Part shown: piece by piece, positions 8,482 to 17,072 of the stretch
How the letters are laid out: each line of letters begins with the position of its first letter
How positions within the stretch are numbered: position 1 is the stretch's first letter
Assembly (NCBI RefSeq): GCF_025725645.1
Contig: NZ_CP107007.1
Span: 1,984,001-2,048,000 of the forward strand
DNA from: Halomonas sp. GD1P12
GTDB taxonomy: Bacteria > Pseudomonadota > Gammaproteobacteria > Pseudomonadales > Halomonadaceae
Direction of reading: 5' to 3'
Length of the DNA: 64,000 nt
Notes under the pieces: model-generated
The model's database searches: none
The model's input: the letters and a program-made list of their open reading frames with translations, nothing else
What the model was told of the DNA's origin: nothing
Program-made: the position numbers and the translations under genes

Positions 8482-9231
8482 TCAAAGCACCTTCGCTTCG
8501 TTCCTGAGCTTGTCGACCAGCTCGTCGACCGAGGCCACTTTTACCCCGCCCTTGCGCTCGGCCGGCGTTTCGACCTTCACCAGGCTCACTTTCGAGGCCA
8601 CCTCGATGCCGTAATCCGCCGGCGTTTTGACATCCATCGGCTTCTTCTTGGCTTTCATGATGTCGGGAAGCTTGGCGTAGCGCGGCTCGTTGAGGCGCAG
8701 ATCGGTGGTGACGATCGCCGGAAGCGACAGTGACAGCGTCTGCAGGCCGCCGTCGATCTCGCGGGTGACGCTGACCCGGTCGCCGTCGACGGCAACCTTC
8801 GAGGCGAAGGTGGCCTGGGGCAGATTGGACAGTGCTGCGAGCATCTGGCCGGTCTGGTTGTTGTCGGTGTCGATCGCCTGCTTGCCGAGAATCACCAGCC
8901 CCGGCTGCTCCTGTTCGACCACCTTCGCCAGCAGCTTCGCCACCGCCAGCGACTCGACGCGCTCGTCGGTCTCGATCTGGATCGCCCGGTCGGCGCCCAG
9001 CGCCAGCGCGGTGCGCAGCTGCTCCTGGGCAGCTTTCGGGCCGATGCTCACGGCGACCACTTCCGTGGCCACGCCCTGCTCCTTCAGGCGCACCGCCTCT
9101 TCCACGGCGATCTCGCAGAAGGGGTTCATGGCCATCTTGACGTTGGTCAGATCCACGTCCGAATGATCGGCCTTGACGCGAATTTTCACGTTGTAGTCGA
9201 TGACGCGCTTGACCGCGACTAGTACTTTCAT
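8482..9231 (-). CDS. etfB: Electron transfer flavoprotein beta subunit, copy 1
   Basis: A 249-residue AMP-binding subunit of ETF. It begins [20 protein letters not shown] and contains [20 protein letters not shown], the [16 protein letters not shown] strand-turn region and the ETF-beta signature around [20 protein letters not shown] near residue 195. ATG 9231 is the family start; an extension to 9264 lacks support. It precedes etfA by 52 bases. A proposed IclR operator sits 25 bases upstream of the start codon (9257-9271), so this copy is probably co-regulated with the acyl-CoA catabolic island. The protein is identical to that of copy 2 (59199). Confidence 0.97.
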   Translation of the reverse strand: MKVLVAVKRVIDYNVKIRVKADHSDVDLTNVKMAMNPFCEIAVEEAVRLKEQGVATEVVAVSIGPKAAQEQLRTALALGADRAIQIETDERVESLAVAKLLAKVVEQEQPGLVILGKQAIDTDNNQTGQMLAALSNLPQATFASKVAVDGDRVSVTREIDGGLQTLSLSLPAIVTTDLRLNEPRYAKLPDIMKAKKKPMDVKTPADYGIEVASKVSLVKVETPAERKGGVKVASVDELVDKLRNEAKVL

Positions 9232-9256
9232 GGGAATGCTCCTGCCAAGTTTATCG

Positions 9257-9271
9257 TTCCGCAAAGCAAAA
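9257..9271. promoter_or_regulatory. Proposed IclR operator B, before etfBA copy 1
   Basis: On the minus (coding) strand the site reads TTTTGC-TTT-GCGGAA. It starts 25 bases upstream of the etfB ATG. The same half-site GCGGAA occurs in operator A. The second etfBA copy has no such site upstream. Assignment to the IclR protein at 17073 is inference. Confidence 0.6.
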
Positions 9272-9340
9272 CATTATTTCAATTTATAGAGATCAACAGT
9301 AAAAAAACCTAGCGCAAAAATCAAGCGCGAAACGTGCGCC

Positions 9341-10735
9341 TCAAACGGGCGAGCAGGCAAACCAAAGCGCCAGCAGTGGCACGGTGGCCAGTAGAAATCG
9401 TCCGTTCCAACGGTAGCCAATGTGCTGGGTGGGCACACCAGTGAAACGCGAAAGAATGAGCATCGATGCCGTCATCGGTGACGACATCAGCGACAGCGCC
9501 CAGCCCACCATGAGCGAGGCGGCAATGATGACCGGCGGCAGACCGTCGATGTCGAGCGTGGGCAGTAGCCCCGCCAATAGCGTTACCGTAACGATGGGGT
9601 TGACCCCCAGCTGGGCGAGCCCCAGGACCGTGAACATGGCCAGCACGGCGTTCAGTGTTCCCAACGAATCGAGTATTGAGAGAAGCGGTGCCAGTGACTG
9701 AGTATCCACCAGCCCGATGCACAGGTGCCCAAGATAGCCCGCCGCTCCGAGTACCACGATCTCGTTGGCGCTGGGCGAGAGCAGCCAGGGAAGCTTGCGA
9801 TGCGCGGTGGCGATGGCAGCGGGCAGGCCTCCATAGCGGAGTCGGCGACGCTGCCAGGCAAGCCAAAAAAGCGCGCTGGCAGGCGCGCCGATCAGCGTCG
9901 CCACCGGCAGGCGAACGCCCAGAAGCAAGGCGATCAATACGACCAGCGCGACCACGGCGGCCAGCAGCGCGCTGAATCGGGCCAGCGGCAACAGTGATGG
10001 CGCGACACGCGAGCTGTCGGCGGGCGGGTGCGGGCCTGTCAGGTAATCCACCGCCCAACCGACCAGAAAGGTAAGGCCTGCAGCGAAAAACACATACGGC
10101 GCAAGCTCGAGCCAAGTGATCTGGGGGATGCTCGAGAGCACCACCGCCACGCCCATTCCCATGGGCGAAATCAATGGAGCCAGGGCAAACCCGCGTAAAA
10201 GCGCCAGCATCATTCGGCGCTGACGCGCCTCACGCACCCAGGCACGTCCCTGAGCCGCCTCGAGCGTGTTGCTCTTCTCGATCATGGCGGCAAAGAGGTT
10301 CAATACGCCGATATTGAGAATGATGCCGAACAGTATCGAGCCGAAAGAGAGAATCGGGTAGCGCCGGCCGGGAGGCTGCAGCAGCATGGCTTGCCCACAG
10401 CGACGTACCAGCGGCGAGCCGTAGGCGGGAAGACGCATCATGCCAAGCGCCACGACGAAGGTCGCAAAAAAAGCGAAGCGGCCGCTGGCCTCGAACAGCA
10501 GCATCGCAGGCGATGACGAGAAGACGATCGCCAGCATGCTCACCAGGCCCGCCACGGCAAGTAGTCCCCGCGCCATGGCGTTCAGCTGGCCGGATAGCGT
10601 GGTGAGATACACAATCAGAGCCACGACACCCACCCCCTGGGCCACCACGGAGGTTCCCCCGCCACTCACCAGATGCAACAGTGTCGCCAGCGTCACTATC
10701 AGCAGCAGCGAAACCCGCAGACGGGCAGTCGTCAC
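9341..10735 (-). CDS. Multi-span membrane protein, transporter-like, unknown function
   Basis: A 464-residue protein with about 11-12 hydrophobic segments. I do not recognise it as a named family. It contains two similar Ser-Pro-Met motifs, one in each half: ISPMGMGVAVVLSSIP near residue 190 and SSPMTASMLILSRFTG near residue 425. Paired motifs of this kind are seen in re-entrant hairpins of two-fold pseudosymmetric carriers of the ion transporter superfamily, so a secondary transporter is a reasonable guess. It is the last gene of a tightly overlapping four-gene operon with an acyl-CoA dehydrogenase, an acyl-CoA ligase and a thioesterase, and its ATG overlaps the thioesterase stop (ATGA). Uptake or efflux of the acid handled by that operon is an inference. 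Confidence 0.6.
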   Translation of the reverse strand: MTTARLRVSLLLIVTLATLLHLVSGGGTSVVAQGVGVVALIVYLTTLSGQLNAMARGLLAVAGLVSMLAIVFSSSPAMLLFEASGRFAFFATFVVALGMMRLPAYGSPLVRRCGQAMLLQPPGRRYPILSFGSILFGIILNIGVLNLFAAMIEKSNTLEAAQGRAWVREARQRRMMLALLRGFALAPLISPMGMGVAVVLSSIPQITWLELAPYVFFAAGLTFLVGWAVDYLTGPHPPADSSRVAPSLLPLARFSALLAAVVALVVLIALLLGVRLPVATLIGAPASALFWLAWQRRRLRYGGLPAAIATAHRKLPWLLSPSANEIVVLGAAGYLGHLCIGLVDTQSLAPLLSILDSLGTLNAVLAMFTVLGLAQLGVNPIVTVTLLAGLLPTLDIDGLPPVIIAASLMVGWALSLMSSPMTASMLILSRFTGVPTQHIGYRWNGRFLLATVPLLALWFACSPV

Positions 10736-11217
10736 TCGCGGTGTCCTTTCAGACGCTCCTTGAGTAGCGAGATGGGCACGCCGTCGGGTGATTCGCTGCC
10801 GCTCAAGCGCTTGAACGATCCCTCTCCCATGGCGACGAGCCTACCCTGCTCATCGACGACCTCGGCACTGGTCATGTAGATCTTGCGCCCGCCACCGCGC
10901 AGCACGCCGACACAGCGCAGCACACCCTGCTTAGCCGGGCTGACGAACGTGGTGCTAAGCGAGAGCGTGACGGCACGGCGGGCGTTGCCTGGCACGGGGC
11001 AATAAAGCCCTGCAAGGCTCAAGGCATTGTCCAGAAGCGCCGAGAGCACGCCGCCGTGGACGTTTCCGCTTCGATTGAGGTGTTTCTCCTCGAGAGTCAG
11101 CTCGACCACGGCGCGCTCGGCATTCCACTCGACCACGCAAAGCCCCAGTAAATCGTTGAAACCACCTGGCTCATCGGTCGGTACACCGTTCTGGTCATCA
11201 TCGGCTCGACGCATCAC
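10732..11217 (-). CDS. PaaI-family hotdog-fold thioesterase
   Basis: A 161-residue single hotdog domain. The segment SGNVHGGVLSALLDNALSLA is the conserved helix-start of PaaI/YbgC-like acyl-CoA thioesterases, with the HGG turn and an acidic residue following. Enzymes of this type release free acid and CoA, often acting as a safety valve when CoA esters accumulate in a catabolic pathway. The start overlaps the ligase stop by 4 bases and the stop overlaps the next gene by 4 bases, so the product is translationally coupled within the operon. Substrate unknown. Confidence 0.85.
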   Translation of the reverse strand: MMRRADDDQNGVPTDEPGGFNDLLGLCVVEWNAERAVVELTLEEKHLNRSGNVHGGVLSALLDNALSLAGLYCPVPGNARRAVTLSLSTTFVSPAKQGVLRCVGVLRGGGRKIYMTSAEVVDEQGRLVAMGEGSFKRLSGSESPDGVPISLLKERLKGHRE

Positions 11218-12812
11218 TCACCCTCCTGCTGGGCCAGATCACGCAGGCGGCCCTTGAGAATCTTGCCCGTGGCGGTGGAAGGCAGCGCCTCCATCATGAC
11301 GATTTGGGCAGGCCGCTTGTAGGGGGCTAACCGTTCGGCAATGAACGCCTTGAACTCGACCATGTCGAGCTCGACGCCCTGCTCGCACTGCACAAAGGCG
11401 ATGACTTCCTCGTTGCCCGCCACTTGGCGCCCGACCACGGCACATAGTGTGATGGCCGGGTGCTCGTTGATTACCGCTTCGACATCCGGCGGATAGATGT
11501 TGAACCCGGAGCGAATAATGAGCTCCTTGCTGCGTCCAACGATATAGAGCTGGCCGTCATGATCGACTCGGGCGATATCGCCAGTGTTAAGCCAGCCATC
11601 TGCGGTGAGGCTCTGGCGTGTCGCCTCGGGCTGACGAAAGTAGCCCTTCATGACGTTGGGGCCGCGTACCCAGAGCTCGCCCACTTCGTCACCGGCGGTT
11701 TCGCCGGTAGTGGTGCTGCCCAGTGGCTCGAGCCGATACTCAAGAAGCGGCAGTACCCGACCGACCGTATTGCTTTCGTGGCGATCATCGATACGCGTCT
11801 GGCTGATGGTCGGGCTGGCCTCGGTCAGCCCGTAGCCATTGTGAAGCGTCAGGTTGAAGGCCGCCTCCACCCGGCTCTTGGTATCGCTGTCCAAAGGCGA
11901 GCCGCCGGCGGAGATGTAGATCAGCGCCGGCGCCTTGAGTTCGCAGCACTCGCGCTTGAGGTACTCGAGTGCGCGGGCGTACATCGCCGGCACGCCCTGA
12001 AGCACGCTGATCCGCTCCTCATCGAGGGTCTTGAGCAGGTGCGCGGCATCGAAGCGAGGCACCGTATACAGGCAAGCGCCATTATAGAGTGAGCCCATAC
12101 AGACCGACGATAAGCCGAAGACGTGAGACATGGGGAGCACCCCGTAGACCCGCTGGCCTTCGTTCAAGTGACGCATGCCGCCGGAAATCGAGGCGATGTA
12201 GAGAATGCCGCGATGGGTCAGCATCACGCCCTTGGGCGTTCCCGTCGTGCCCGAGGTGTAGATCATCGCGGCCACCTGCTCGGCGCCGCTTTCACTCACC
12301 GGCTCCGGGTCGCTTTCGAGAAGCGCCGAAAGGGCAAGCTCGCCGAGCTGCGGATGCTGATAGCGGTCGGCGCCGTGACGCTCGGCATGGCTGGCGGCAT
12401 CAATTGATGCCTCGCAGGTATAAATGATGCGTCGGGGCAGGCAGTTATCGCGAATAAGATCGATCTCCTGCGCCGAGAGCCGTGAGTTGACGATCGCGAC
12501 CCAGACATCCATTTCGCTGGCCGCCAGAAGCAGCACCACCAAAGCGCGGCCGTTTTCGCTCACCGTCATGAGGCGATCGCCGGGGCGAAACCCGAGCCCT
12601 TCGAGCCAGCGGCGTGCGGCGCGTATCTCATCGCCAAGCTCGGCATAGCTCCAGCGGACCCCGCCATCGACGATGGCCGGATGCTCGCCGAGACGCTGGG
12701 CGTTTTCCAGCACCCGGGTGCTGAGACGCTCGGGAAGTTGCGCCACCAGCTCGCTTGCAAGCGTACCGAAGATATCCTCGTCCGGCGCCTGGTAGGGAAC
12801 CGACAGAGCCAT
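11214..12812 (-). CDS. AMP-forming acyl-CoA ligase (synthetase)
   Basis: A 532-residue ANL-superfamily enzyme that activates a carboxylic acid to its CoA thioester through an acyl-adenylate. Motifs in order: the P-loop MIYTSGTTGTPKGVMLTH near residue 190, NGYGLTEASP (A5), LNTGDIARVDHDGQLYIVGR near residue 410 (A7-A8), and the C-terminal catalytic lysine in STATGKILKGRLRD. This is probably the entry step of the pathway. The ATG overlaps the stop of the acyl-CoA dehydrogenase gene by one base (TGATG), a sign of coupled translation. The class includes medium-chain, aryl and dicarboxylic ligases, which cannot be told apart here. Confidence 0.9.
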   Translation of the reverse strand: MALSVPYQAPDEDIFGTLASELVAQLPERLSTRVLENAQRLGEHPAIVDGGVRWSYAELGDEIRAARRWLEGLGFRPGDRLMTVSENGRALVVLLLAASEMDVWVAIVNSRLSAQEIDLIRDNCLPRRIIYTCEASIDAASHAERHGADRYQHPQLGELALSALLESDPEPVSESGAEQVAAMIYTSGTTGTPKGVMLTHRGILYIASISGGMRHLNEGQRVYGVLPMSHVFGLSSVCMGSLYNGACLYTVPRFDAAHLLKTLDEERISVLQGVPAMYARALEYLKRECCELKAPALIYISAGGSPLDSDTKSRVEAAFNLTLHNGYGLTEASPTISQTRIDDRHESNTVGRVLPLLEYRLEPLGSTTTGETAGDEVGELWVRGPNVMKGYFRQPEATRQSLTADGWLNTGDIARVDHDGQLYIVGRSKELIIRSGFNIYPPDVEAVINEHPAITLCAVVGRQVAGNEEVIAFVQCEQGVELDMVEFKAFIAERLAPYKRPAQIVMMEALPSTATGKILKGRLRDLAQQEGE

Positions 12813-13963
12813 CAGGACGCCTCCCGTACCATGTTACGGGCGATGACCAGCTGTTGGATCTGCGTGGTGCCCTCGTAGATGCGAAACAGACGAACATCGC
12901 GATAGAAACGCTCGACGGCGTACTCGGACATGTAGCCCGCACCGCCGTGAACCTGCACCGCGCGATCCGCCACGCGCCCCACCATCTCGGCGCAGAAGAG
13001 CTTGCAGCACGACGCCAGGGTCGAAACGTTCTCGCCGTCGTCCTTGCGTCGCGCGGCGTCCATCACCATGGTGCGCCCGGCGTAAGCCTCGGTCTTGCTA
13101 TCCGCCAGCATCGCTTGTACCAGCTGGTGCTCAGCGAGTGCGGCGCCGAACTGCTGGCGCTCCATGGTGTAGTTGAGCGACTCCTCGACCAGCCGCTCGG
13201 CTACGCCCACGCAGACGGCTGAGATATGCAGACGCCCACGGTCGAGCACCTTCATGGCGGTCTTGAACCCTTGGCCTTCCTTGCCGCCGATGATGTTCTC
13301 TGCAGGCACCCGGCAATTATCGAAGATGATGTCGCAGGTGTGGGCACCCTTCTGGCCCATCTTGCTGTCCGCCGGGCCACGTACCAGCCCCGGGGTGTCG
13401 CCTTCGACGATGAAGGCCGAGATGCCGCCGGCACCCTTGTTGTCCGGATCAGTGCGCGCCATGACGGTGAACAGGTCCGCCTCGGGGCCGTTGGTGATAT
13501 AGCGTTTGGTGCCGTTGAGAATATAGTGACCGCCGTCACGTACGGCGGTGGTGCGCAGACTCGCTGCGTCGGAGCCGGAATCCGGTTCAGTCAGACAGAA
13601 CGAGCTGAGAATCTCGCCGGTCGCCAGGCGCGGCACGTAGCGGGACTTCTGCTCGTCGGTGCCGTCGATCAGGATGCCCTGGGCGCCGATACCGTTGTTG
13701 GTGCCGAAGACCGAGCGAAATGCCGGCGAGGTCTTGCCGATCTCCATGGCGACCAGCGCCTCCTCCTCCATGGTGAGCCCCAGGCCGCCGTACTCTTCGG
13801 GGATGGAAAGGCCGAACAGCCCCATCTCCTTCATTTCCGCCAGCAGTTCAGCGGGCACGGCATCGTCCTCGGCCAGTCGCGCTTCGTTGGGAATCAGGCG
13901 CTCGCGCACGAAACGGGAGATGGTATCGACTAGTTGATTGATCAATTCGGGGTCGCGAATCAT
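12812..13963 (-). CDS. Acyl-CoA dehydrogenase
   Basis: A 383-residue, canonical acyl-CoA dehydrogenase. It has SSFCLTEPDSGSDAASLRTT (flavin and substrate binding), the RQQFGAALAEHQLVQ helix, and FRIYEGTTQIQQLVIARN at the C-terminus with the catalytic Glu in YEGT. I start it at ATG 13963, where CTGGAG provides a ribosome site and the family begins (MIRDPELINQLV); the frame stays open upstream but that part is not protein-like. First gene of the leftward operon and, unlike the PimC/PimD-like pair at 3333-5658, it needs no partner. It would pass electrons to ETF. Operator C lies 74 bases upstream. Confidence 0.93.
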   Translation of the reverse strand: MIRDPELINQLVDTISRFVRERLIPNEARLAEDDAVPAELLAEMKEMGLFGLSIPEEYGGLGLTMEEEALVAMEIGKTSPAFRSVFGTNNGIGAQGILIDGTDEQKSRYVPRLATGEILSSFCLTEPDSGSDAASLRTTAVRDGGHYILNGTKRYITNGPEADLFTVMARTDPDNKGAGGISAFIVEGDTPGLVRGPADSKMGQKGAHTCDIIFDNCRVPAENIIGGKEGQGFKTAMKVLDRGRLHISAVCVGVAERLVEESLNYTMERQQFGAALAEHQLVQAMLADSKTEAYAGRTMVMDAARRKDDGENVSTLASCCKLFCAEMVGRVADRAVQVHGGAGYMSEYAVERFYRDVRLFRIYEGTTQIQQLVIARNMVREAS

Positions 13964-14037
13964 GACGGCTCCAGAGGGTAGCGAGTAGCATTTCGAAAAA
14001 TGCGCTGCGAAATGGCTGGTTTCAATACTTACTTTTG

Positions 14038-14052
14038 TTTTGCAGAGCAAAA
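14038..14052. promoter_or_regulatory. Proposed IclR operator C, before the leftward acyl-CoA dehydrogenase operon
   Basis: A perfect palindrome TTTTGC-AGA-GCAAAA, the most symmetric of the four sites in the island. It lies 74 bases upstream of ATG 13963. A consensus -35 element TTGACA is present on the minus strand at 14076-14071, but I see no -10 element at normal spacing. A half-site TTTTGC also occurs at 14080-14085, between operators C and D. Confidence 0.6.
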
Positions 14053-14068
14053 TTATGGTTCGATATTA

Positions 14069-14097
14069 TTGTCAAGCACTTTTGCATAGCCTAGGAT
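14069..14097 (+). promoter_or_regulatory. Predicted promoter for the 3-hydroxyacyl-CoA dehydrogenase operon
   Basis: A -35 element TTGTCA (14069-14074) and a -10 element TAGGAT (14092-14097) are separated by 17 bases. A start near 14104 would place operator D (14121-14135) just inside the transcript, where a bound repressor could block elongation. The interval is shared with the divergent operon that begins at 13963. Confidence 0.45.
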
Positions 14098-14120
14098 GCT
14101 AGTCAATTATTGAAACCTGA

Positions 14121-14135
14121 TTTTGCAATGCAGAA
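14121..14135. promoter_or_regulatory. Proposed IclR operator D, before the rightward dehydrogenase-thiolase-regulator operon
   Basis: The palindrome TTTTGC-AAT-GCAGAA lies 36 bases upstream of ATG 14172. It differs from the perfect palindrome at 14038 by one arm base. This operon also encodes the IclR regulator, so the site would give autoregulation. Confidence 0.6.
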
Positions 14136-14171
14136 CTAAAGCTTTTTGTTTTCTAGTTAAAAGGAGTGTTT

Positions 14172-15692
14172 ATGACAATAACGACATCTTCTCCCTTTAC
14201 CACGCTAGGTATTGTGGGCACCGGCGCCATGGGACGCGGTATTGCACAGCTGGCGGCACAGGCGGGTCTGGAAGTAAGGCTCTTCGATGTCAAGGAGGGC
14301 GCAGTTGAAGAAGCCAAGGCGTTCATCGAAGGCCTGTGGCAACGCGGCGTCAAAAAAGAGCGCCTCTCCAGCGAAGAGGCCACGGCCTACGGTGAGCGGC
14401 TGCAAAAAGCTGACGATCTTGAGGCGCTCGCCCCTTGCGACATCGTGGTCGAGGCGATCGTCGAGCGGCTCGACGCAAAGCAGTCGCTATTCTCCGAGCT
14501 CGAAGACATCGTCGACACACAAGCAGTACTGGCGACCAATACCTCGTCGCTTTCGGTCACCGCCATCGCCGCAGGCTGCCGCCACCCGGAACGCGTCATC
14601 GGATTTCACTTCTTCAATCCAGCGGTACTGATGAAAATCGTCGAGGTAATTCCGGGGCTTCGCACCAGCAACGAGTTCACTGAGCGCGTGAGCGCGCTGG
14701 GCGAAGCGATGGGCCACTTCACCGCACTCACTACCGACACGCCGGGTTTTCTGGTCAACCACGCCGGGCGCGCCTTCGGCACCGAGGCGCTGCGCATTCT
14801 GGGCGAAAGCGTCACCGATGTGGCCACCATCGATCGCATCATGGTCGATCAGGGCGGTTTCCGGATGGGGCCATTTACTCTTCTGGATCTCACGGGCCTC
14901 GACGTTTCCCACGCGGTGATGGAGTCCATTTATCACCAGTTCTATGAAGAACCGCGCTTTCGCCCGTCCCCGCTGACACGCCAGCGCCTGGATGCCGGGC
15001 TTCTCGGTCGAAAGACCGACGAGGGCTTTTACCGCTACGTGGATGGCAAGCAGCAGATGCCCTCGGAACCCGAGGTGCCCGGGGCCGAAGCCCGCCCGGT
15101 GTGGATTAGCCAGGACGACCTGCAAAGCGCGGCGCTGCTTGCCCAACTCGTGCAAGATGCTGGCTGGACGCTGGAAACTACGGATGCTCCCTCGCCAAAA
15201 GCGCTATGCCTGCTGACGCCGCTGGGCGAAGACACCACGACCTGCGCCCTGCGTCTCAAGCTCGATCCTCGCCGCTGCGTCGCCGTGGATATGCTCGCCG
15301 GGCTTGAAAAGCGCCGCAGCTTGATGGCAACACCGGTCACCCAAGACGACTATCTGCAGGCCGCCGCCGCTCTGCTCAATCACGACGGCACGCCGGTCAG
15401 CACCTTTCAGGACAGCAACGGCTTCGTGCTTCAGCGTATCGTGGCCTGCATCGTCAACGTGGGCGCCGAAATCGCCCAGCAAAGCGTCGCCGAGCCGGCC
15501 ACCATCGACCGCGCCGTGGAACTCGGACTGGGCTACCCCTTTGGGCCGTTGAAGATGGGGGATCACTACGGGGCGCGACGCATTCTGACCATTCTCGATC
15601 GGCTGCAGGCGGCCACCGGGGACCCGCGCTACCGCCCAAGCCCGTGGCTGCGTCGTCGCGCCGAGCTCGACATACCGCTGACCCAAGCCTGA
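14172..15692 (+). CDS. 3-hydroxyacyl-CoA dehydrogenase, PaaH/PaaC type
   Basis: A 506-residue NAD-dependent enzyme that oxidises 3-hydroxyacyl-CoA to 3-oxoacyl-CoA. The N-terminal Rossmann motif is LGIVGTGAMGRGIAQLAAQA (about 12-31) with the NAD-ribose acidic residue in RLFDVKEG. The catalytic His sits in VIGFHFFNPAVLMKIVEVIP. Two C-terminal helical domains follow, and the length fits the PaaH class rather than the 280-residue Hbd class. The start is ATG 14172, preceded by AAGGAG at 14161-14166; the in-frame GTG at 14166 would overlap that ribosome site. It probably supplies the activity lost from the fusion protein at 1921. First gene of an operon with thiolase and IclR. Confidence 0.92.
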   Translation: MTITTSSPFTTLGIVGTGAMGRGIAQLAAQAGLEVRLFDVKEGAVEEAKAFIEGLWQRGVKKERLSSEEATAYGERLQKADDLEALAPCDIVVEAIVERLDAKQSLFSELEDIVDTQAVLATNTSSLSVTAIAAGCRHPERVIGFHFFNPAVLMKIVEVIPGLRTSNEFTERVSALGEAMGHFTALTTDTPGFLVNHAGRAFGTEALRILGESVTDVATIDRIMVDQGGFRMGPFTLLDLTGLDVSHAVMESIYHQFYEEPRFRPSPLTRQRLDAGLLGRKTDEGFYRYVDGKQQMPSEPEVPGAEARPVWISQDDLQSAALLAQLVQDAGWTLETTDAPSPKALCLLTPLGEDTTTCALRLKLDPRRCVAVDMLAGLEKRRSLMATPVTQDDYLQAAAALLNHDGTPVSTFQDSNGFVLQRIVACIVNVGAEIAQQSVAEPATIDRAVELGLGYPFGPLKMGDHYGARRILTILDRLQAATGDPRYRPSPWLRRRAELDIPLTQA

Positions 15693-15706
15693 ACGAAATC
15701 GCGCCG

Positions 15707-15738
15707 GGCCGAATCCTATTCTGAAACCCGATTCGGCC
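15707..15738 (+). other. Stem-loop between dehydrogenase and thiolase genes
   Basis: A 9-bp perfect stem GGCCGAATC / GATTCGGCC with a 14-base loop, in the 90-base gap before the thiolase gene. No T-run follows, so it is more likely a processing or stability element than a terminator. Confidence 0.3.
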
Positions 15739-15782
15739 GGCCTACTTGATAAACGCCCATTGACCACAACAAGGAAAACGTC

Positions 15783-16991
15783 ATGACCGATGCCTACATT
15801 TATGATGGTATTCGCACACCGTTTGGACGCCACGGCGGTAGCCTTGCGGCCATTCGCCCGGACGATCTGCTAGGGCTCACGCTCAAGACGCTCGTCGAAC
15901 GCAACGCCTTCAAGCCTGAAAACTACGAAGACGTGCTGGCCGGTTGTACCAACCAGGCCGGGGAAGACTCGCGCAACGTCGCGCGCCACGCGGCGCTTTA
16001 TTCGGGGCTGCCTATCGAGGTGGCGGGGCAGACGGTCAATCGCCTGTGCGGCAGTGGCTTGGCGGCGATGATGGATGCCGCCCGCGCGGCGCGCGTGGGC
16101 GAAGGTGAGCTGTTTCTCGCAGGCGGCGTGGAGTCGATGTCCCGCGCGCCCTACGTGCTGGGTAAGGCGGAGACCCCCTACGCCCGCAACCAGCCGATGT
16201 TCGATACCGTCATCGGTTCGCGCTTTCCCAACCCGTGGATCGCCCGTGAGTACGGCAACCACAGCATGCCGGAAACCGCCGACAACGTTGCCCGCGACCT
16301 GAACATCAGCCGCGAACAAGGCGATGCCTTCGCCGCACGCTCGCAGGCACGCTACGCCAAGGCGCTGGAACAAGGATTTTATGAAGGCGAAATCATGGGC
16401 GTTGAAGTCCCCCAGGGACGCAAGCAGCCGCCGCTGCTGGTCGACAAGGATGAACATCCGCGCCCTCAGAGCACCGAGGACAAGCTCGCAAAGCTCGGTG
16501 CGCTGTTCGAGGATGGCGTGGTCACCGCCGGCAACGCGTCGGGCCTCAATGACGGCGCCGCGGCGCTGATCGTCGGCACAAAAAGCGCCGGCGAGAAAGC
16601 CGGAGTCGCTCCCAGGGCGCGAATCGTCGCCAGCGCCGTGGCCGGCGTTTCACCGCGTGTGATGGGGCTAGGGCCGGTTCCCGCTTCTCAAAAAGCGCTC
16701 GCCCGCGCGGGCCTTTCGCTTTCACAGATGGATGTCATCGAGATCAACGAGGCGTTCGCCGTGCAGGTCTTGGGCTGCGTGCAAGGGCTTGGCCTTTCAA
16801 GCGACGACCCGCGACTGAACATGAACGGCGGCGCCATCGCCATCGGTCACCCGCTGGGCGCTTCCGGCGCGCGCCTGGTACTGACCGCCCTGCGCCAGCT
16901 GGAAGCCACCCACGGCCGCTACGCGCTGGTGACCATGTGCATCGGCGTGGGCCAGGGCATCGCCACGGTCATCGAGCGCCTCGACGCTTGA
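15783..16991 (+). CDS. Acetyl-CoA C-acyltransferase (thiolase), similar to 3-oxoadipyl-CoA thiolases
   Basis: A 402-residue degradative thiolase. The acyl-accepting Cys is in TVNRLCGSGLAAM, the second-site His in AIGHPLGASGARLV, and the C-terminal catalytic Cys in VTMCIGVGQG. Sequence details such as NQAGEDSRNVARHAALYSGLP and GGVESMSRAPYVLGKAE are those I associate with the PaaJ/PcaF branch that cleaves 3-oxoadipyl-CoA to succinyl-CoA and acetyl-CoA. This would fit a dicarboxylate route, but broader-range FadA-like use is not excluded. AAGGAAAACG before the ATG serves as ribosome site. Confidence 0.9.
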   Translation: MTDAYIYDGIRTPFGRHGGSLAAIRPDDLLGLTLKTLVERNAFKPENYEDVLAGCTNQAGEDSRNVARHAALYSGLPIEVAGQTVNRLCGSGLAAMMDAARAARVGEGELFLAGGVESMSRAPYVLGKAETPYARNQPMFDTVIGSRFPNPWIAREYGNHSMPETADNVARDLNISREQGDAFAARSQARYAKALEQGFYEGEIMGVEVPQGRKQPPLLVDKDEHPRPQSTEDKLAKLGALFEDGVVTAGNASGLNDGAAALIVGTKSAGEKAGVAPRARIVASAVAGVSPRVMGLGPVPASQKALARAGLSLSQMDVIEINEAFAVQVLGCVQGLGLSSDDPRLNMNGGAIAIGHPLGASGARLVLTALRQLEATHGRYALVTMCIGVGQGIATVIERLDA

Positions 16992-17072
16992 TCGCCTGCG
17001 TTGAAGGGTGTCACGCCGGCCCCGGTGACATATGCGATAATGAGCGCCATTCACCACCGACTGGAAGACCGA

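Larger units (their letters stand above)
7503..9233. repeat. Direct repeat, copy 1 (etfB-etfA block)
   Basis: This 1.73-kb block recurs at 58220-59950 in the same orientation with a constant offset of 50,717 bases and no indel. The differences I find are at 7504 (T against C, stop codon), 7518 (G against A), 7524 (T against C) and 9208 (C against T). Between 7525 and 9207 I see none. The flanking sequences are unrelated and carry no insertion sequence or target-site repeat. Confidence 0.95.
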
